Assembly: GCA_948435975.1 (NCBI GenBank)
Contig: CAOJHG010000083.1
Span: 1-7,750, forward strand
Reading direction: 5' to 3'
DNA from: an uncultured Oscillibacter sp.
GTDB lineage: Bacteria > Bacillota > Clostridia > Oscillospirales > Oscillospiraceae
DNA length: 7,750 bases
Shown here piece after piece: positions 4,574 to 7,750 of the stretch; position 1 is the first letter of the stretch; each line of letters begins with the position of its first letter. Below the pieces are notes generated by a model that searched no databases, was not told the DNA's origin, and was given only the letters and a program-made list of their open reading frames with translations. Position numbers and translations under genes: made by a program.

Positions 4574-7456
4574 TCACAGCGCTTCCAACGCGGCGTTAAA
4601 GCGTTTATACCATGCGCTGTCCGGCATCAAATAGGGCCTCAGGGGAATGGGCTGGCCGCTTCCGCTGTAGTAGATGACGGTATCTTCGTTGGTTTTAGCG
4701 ACAGCCAGGGAGGACCCGAACAGCTCGTAGGAATCGTCGGAGGACATCCGCGTACCCAGACGGTTTTCGAAGCTGCTCAGTTGAATCAAACCGCTCTTTT
4801 TCAGTCCCTTGTAGTTGCGGAAGAGGACCATATGGTATTGCCGGTTTTCCGGACCCATCTCGAAAGCCTGCTGCAAGATGCTCCGGCAGTCGTCATAGCT
4901 CAGTTCTTCGCTGGCAGGGGGCGGAGGCGGCGTTTCCACAGAGGCGGACATGCTTTGACTCAGGAAACTCATCATGTCGGCAATCTGGGCGTCCAGGGAC
5001 CGTTCTTCGCCGGGGTGCTGTTTAGGAAGGGCCTCTTCTTCGTCCTCGGCGTTCTGGCGCATTTGGAGGATGGCGTTTTTCAGCCTGTCCAGACCGTACC
5101 AGAGGTAGATCATGTTTTTTCCCGGCACTGGACGGACCTTCCGCAGCTTATAGATGGTGTCCAGCGCCGCCTTGACGCCAGTGTTCACCGTCAGCCGGCT
5201 GGAAGAGAAATTGTCCCTCAGCAGGCCGATCATCCGGGTCTGATGGGAATAGCCCTCGTCAATAAAGTTCGCCACGATATGATTGCAGGGGTTCATCAGA
5301 AAACCGCAGAGGGAATGGACGGTGACAGATTCCCGCAAGCCACTGTCCTCGCCCACCAGGAGGATATTGGCCCCCGCCATATCTTCCAGCTCGATGCAGA
5401 AGGCGTCCTCCAGGGTGGTGGGGGCGGCAGGATACCACTCCACTGTTTCCTCGTCCGGTTCATAGCCCGCAGTCAGGAATTTCTCCAGAGGGTGCCGGAC
5501 CTTTTCTGTGACAGGGAAACGTCCGCCGCCCCGCACAATGATTTCATCCTTAACCGTGTAAGTTTCTGCGGCCTCAGCGTTGATCTCGTCAATCATTTGA
5601 GCCTTGAGGCTGTCGTTAATGAACAGGACATAACCGTTTTTGTACTCGTAAGCCTTTCCGTCTGGGGCATGTTCTCTGGCCCAGCGTGCGCGTTTGTAGA
5701 TATATTGGCCGGTGCGCATTTCCTTGGCCTGGTCCACAATCTCCTGAGAACCCTCGCCGGACAGGACCAGCGTTTCCCGGATTTCCATATCCACATTATG
5801 CTTTAAGCACAAGCGGCAGCCGATCTGTTCTCTGGCGGACTCCGTCAAACCGCTGAGTCCGGTGGCAATGGTCTGGGAGCAGAAGACGAAAGAGATGCCC
5901 ATAGCCCGGGTCAGCTTCAAAAGGTTCTCCAGAACGGTGCGGTAATCCTTTGTGCCGCTGTAGTTCTGCACCGCCTGCGTCATGATTTGGAATTCGTCGA
6001 TAAAAACGATGATGCGGGGCATGGAGCGGGGCCCCATTTTCTGGCGGAACTGGGCGATGTTCTTTGTGTTAGTCTCCAGGAAGAGCTGCATCCGCCGGTT
6101 GTACTCCCGGTCCAGAAGGTCCAGCAGGCTCAGGGAAAACTCTGTGGAGGTGTCATAGCCGATGACCCGGAAGTGAGGGGCGCGGTGCTGGATGTAAGCG
6201 TCGAATTCCACGGCCTTGTAGTCGATGGCCCAAATCTCCACGTCGTCGGGGTGGTAGTTCCGGAGGATCTGCATGATGAGAGAATGAAGGGCCACGGATT
6301 TGCCGCTGCCGGTGGTGCCGGAAATCAGCGCGTGGGAGGGAGCCTCGCCGCCAATCTCGAAATACTGCACGATGCCGTTAGAATCCACCGCGAAGGGAAT
6401 CCGCAGGGCCTCCGTAGAATCCATGGTGAAATAGCCGTTATTCAGCTCCGGATGGTGTTCGTAAAGGGTATCCACCACACTGGCGCTGCGCATACCCTCC
6501 GCCAAGGCCGCGGCGGTATCGTCGGAGAGGTGCACACTTTCATCCGGGGTAAAGGGAAGATCCGCCTGACGCCCAATCCGGACCTGTCCGTTTGCGTAGC
6601 GGAGGTAAATCTCTGTCAGGTCCTCCACATGGCTGAGAATCTCACGGCTGCCAATGAGGATGAAGCGCATCCCATTTTTTCTCCGGTTGCTCACCAGGAG
6701 GCGCAGGCGGCGGAGAAGATCATCCATGCGGGCCCCGCTGCCCATATAGAGGACGTTTACATATTCTGTCAGCTTTACGGTGCTGCTTTGGTTATATTCC
6801 AATACAGAGGAATACGCGCCGCCCAGGGCCGCAATGGTCTCTGACGCGGCGGACTCCAGGTCTTTGAGGAGGGAATCCATGTCCTCGGGCTTGGTGCAGA
6901 CCCGTCCTCCGGCCATTTTGGGGAATTGGGCGATCAGCCCATGCACAGAGGAAAAGAAGCTGCCGCCCATCACCATGTCGCCGCAGCGGAAGTTCAGCGC
7001 CTGGTTTGCCTGAAGCATGGACAGCAGCACATACTGCGCCATGACCGAGGCTTCTGCGGCGCCTGCCTCTCCGTCCACCTCCAGCGCCATGGCCAGCCCC
7101 TTGGTAAAGTCCACTTCCACCGGGACCGTCAGCCGTCCGCCCGCCGCCAGCAAGGGAAGCTTTTCCGACAGAAGAGCCTGTGCGCCGCCCGCCGCCGGCA
7201 GAGCTGCGGAGCAGGAGCCGATGGAGCTGGCGGAGGAAGCGTTCTCGTTCTGAATGGCGCGTCCTTCCATCAGAGCGGGATTTTCCACGCACAGGCCCTC
7301 CAGAAGCCAAAGCAGTTCCTCCTCCAATGCGTTTGGGTCCGTCACATCTTCCCGCAGCGCGGTAAAGGCCGACAATGCCTTTTGAATTGCGGAAATGCCG
7401 TTGAGAATTTCATGGTTGATCAAGTCCAACACCCCTTTGCCCATCTTGTGAACCAT
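4574..7456 (-). CDS. FtsK/SpoIIIE-family ATPase, soluble type VII secretion-like motor (960 aa)
   Basis: The middle module is a complete FtsK/SpoIIIE ATPase. It has Walker A GTTGSGKS at 380-387, Walker B IIVFIDEF at 482-489 (D487, E488), and a GISFVFCSQTI strand at 520-530 that matches the position of the GIHLVLATQ strand of the family. Modules before and after look like degenerate copies. N-terminally, EVDGEAGAAEAS (126-137) stands where Walker A should be, YVNVLYMGS (232-240) where Walker B should be, and GMRFILIGSREI at 262-273. C-terminally, LLVGEDSGLRES (699-710), NMIYLWYGLD (781-790) and YHMVLFRNY (874-882). A proline run (843-847) sits in a low-complexity insert at about 800-850. I see no transmembrane segments and no FHA domains, unlike EssC. 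The role inferred is energising export of the WXG100-like proteins encoded behind it; DNA translocation is an alternative. ATG 7456 lacks a good Shine-Dalgarno, and ATG 7444 or a nearby TTG remain possible starts. Confidence 0.92.
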   Translation of the reverse strand: MVHKMGKGVLDLINHEILNGISAIQKALSAFTALREDVTDPNALEEELLWLLEGLCVENPALMEGRAIQNENASSASSIGSCSAALPAAGGAQALLSEKLPLLAAGGRLTVPVEVDFTKGLAMALEVDGEAGAAEASVMAQYVLLSMLQANQALNFRCGDMVMGGSFFSSVHGLIAQFPKMAGGRVCTKPEDMDSLLKDLESAASETIAALGGAYSSVLEYNQSSTVKLTEYVNVLYMGSGARMDDLLRRLRLLVSNRRKNGMRFILIGSREILSHVEDLTEIYLRYANGQVRIGRQADLPFTPDESVHLSDDTAAALAEGMRSASVVDTLYEHHPELNNGYFTMDSTEALRIPFAVDSNGIVQYFEIGGEAPSHALISGTTGSGKSVALHSLIMQILRNYHPDDVEIWAIDYKAVEFDAYIQHRAPHFRVIGYDTSTEFSLSLLDLLDREYNRRMQLFLETNTKNIAQFRQKMGPRSMPRIIVFIDEFQIMTQAVQNYSGTKDYRTVLENLLKLTRAMGISFVFCSQTIATGLSGLTESAREQIGCRLCLKHNVDMEIRETLVLSGEGSQEIVDQAKEMRTGQYIYKRARWAREHAPDGKAYEYKNGYVLFINDSLKAQMIDEINAEAAETYTVKDEIIVRGGGRFPVTEKVRHPLEKFLTAGYEPDEETVEWYPAAPTTLEDAFCIELEDMAGANILLVGEDSGLRESVTVHSLCGFLMNPCNHIVANFIDEGYSHQTRMIGLLRDNFSSSRLTVNTGVKAALDTIYKLRKVRPVPGKNMIYLWYGLDRLKNAILQMRQNAEDEEEALPKQHPGEERSLDAQIADMMSFLSQSMSASVETPPPPPASEELSYDDCRSILQQAFEMGPENRQYHMVLFRNYKGLKKSGLIQLSSFENRLGTRMSSDDSYELFGSSLAVAKTNEDTVIYYSGSGQPIPLRPYLMPDSAWYKRFNAALEAL

Positions 7457-7496
7457 TCGCCGCCCAATTCAGAACAGAAAAATTTACCTCTTGCTG

Positions 7497-7525
7497 ATTG
7501 TAACATCAAATGGACATTTTTTCAA
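7497..7525 (-). promoter_or_regulatory. Sigma-A-type promoter with extended -10 for the operon
   Basis: On the minus strand the -35 is TTGAAA (7525-7520) and the -10 is TACAAT (7502-7497), with exactly 17 nt between them. TG one base before the -10 makes an extended -10. An A/T-rich stretch lies just upstream. Transcription would start near 7490, giving a leader of about 35-45 nt before the ATPase start codon. The site lies in the only non-coding stretch of the window, between the upstream terminator and the first operon gene. No operator repeat is evident. Confidence 0.75.
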
Positions 7526-7579
7526 TATTTACTTCGCTGTATTCCATAAGTTTGTGTCGGATTTTGATGAATGGAAATG

Positions 7580-7620
7580 AAAAAAGACTGTTGCAGAACG
7601 GTTCTTCTGCAACAGTCTTT
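7580..7620 (-). terminator. Rho-independent terminator of the upstream minus-strand gene
   Basis: A perfect 16-bp inverted repeat (7583-7598 with 7605-7620) encloses a 6-nt loop. On the minus strand it ends in six T residues (7585-7580), the expected U-tract. On the plus strand the stem is followed only by TTTCC, so the direction is minus. It lies about 30 nt past the stop codon at 7651 and separates the preceding transcript from the promoter at 7497-7525. Confidence 0.85.
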
Positions 7621-7650
7621 CCAAAAGTCCGGTAGGTGCGCTGTAAAGTC

Positions 7651-7750
7651 TCAATGTCTGAAACTGTCAGTAAACTCTCCGGGATAGCTGGGGGGTGCAG
7701 CGGGTTTGATCTCCCGCACGCTGTCAGGCTGGCCGGGAGGAGAGAAGCTG
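7651..7750 (-). CDS. Possible C-terminal end of an upstream minus-strand protein, proline-rich, partial
   Basis: A minus-strand frame entering from the right edge reads 32 codons and ends at TGA 7653-7651, 30 nt before a strong minus-strand terminator. The visible tail is proline- and serine-rich (SPPGQPDSV, KPAAPPSYPGEF) and shows no domain. The stop-then-terminator arrangement is the main support. A second minus frame and a plus-strand frame from ATG 7654 are also open here, so the reading frame is not certain. No function can be stated. Confidence 0.45.
   Translation of the reverse strand, partial: SFSPPGQPDSVREIKPAAPPSYPGEFTDSFRH

Noticed and set aside
4511..5806. Long plus-strand frame of 431 codons opposite the ATPase gene
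   Set aside because: It is an antisense shadow of a clearly conserved ATPase in GC-rich DNA. It has no recognisable domain, and its start lies inside the peptidase gene.
5987..6844. Plus-strand frame of 285 codons opposite the ATPase gene
   Set aside because: It lies antisense to the Walker A and Walker B region of the ATPase. The open frame comes from GC-biased third codon positions.
4574..7456. Chromosome-partitioning FtsK or SpoIIIE DNA translocase
   Set aside because: There is no N-terminal membrane domain and no C-terminal gamma DNA-binding domain visible. Degenerate flanking modules and WXG100-like neighbours favour a type VII-like motor, though DNA transport is not fully excluded.
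7583..7620. Perfect inverted repeat considered as a transposon end or operator
   Set aside because: A six-residue T tract on the minus strand just after the stem, and a stop codon just before it, fit an intrinsic terminator. No second copy or target duplication is seen.

Overview
The window looks like chromosomal DNA from a GC-rich member of the Clostridia, possibly an Oscillospiraceae-type gut bacterium. This rests on high GC at third codon positions, strong AGGAGG-type Shine-Dalgarno sites, near-zero gene spacing, and gene families typical of Firmicutes type VII secretion (T7SS) loci. The taxonomic placement is inference. I see no rRNA, tRNA, CRISPR array, insertion sequence or replication origin.

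Layout, read right to left on the minus strand. At the right edge (7651-7750) is the likely tail of an upstream minus-strand gene, followed by an intrinsic terminator (7580-7620). A clear sigma-A-type promoter with an extended -10 (7497-7525) then opens one tightly packed operon that runs to and beyond the left edge. Its order is: FtsK/SpoIIIE-family ATPase (7456-4574); a WXG100-like domain fused to an HExxH zinc metallopeptidase (4551-3565); a 66-aa small protein overlapping it by 4 nt (3568-3368); two small WXG100-like proteins (3350-3078 and 3072-2812); a 144-aa helical protein (2809-2375); a 517-aa TPR/Sel1-like repeat protein (2358-805); a 92-aa helical protein with a Trp-x-Asp turn (792-514); and an unrecognised protein cut by the left edge (490-1). 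Gaps between operon genes are 2 to 23 nt, with one ATGA overlap, so the set is probably co-transcribed and partly translationally coupled.

How the genes may work together (inference): a soluble three-module FtsK-like ATPase would power a T7SS-like process. Two small WXG100-like proteins would be substrates or partners, the WXG-fused metallopeptidase the candidate effector, the 66-aa protein its immunity factor or chaperone, and the repeat and helical proteins scaffolds or adaptors. The ATPase does not look like canonical EssC/EccC: it has no visible transmembrane segments or FHA domains, and only the middle of its three ATPase-like modules keeps intact Walker motifs. The usual membrane components (EsaA, EssA, EssB or EccB/D/E types) are not in this window. 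They may lie outside it, or the system may be a divergent, undescribed variant.
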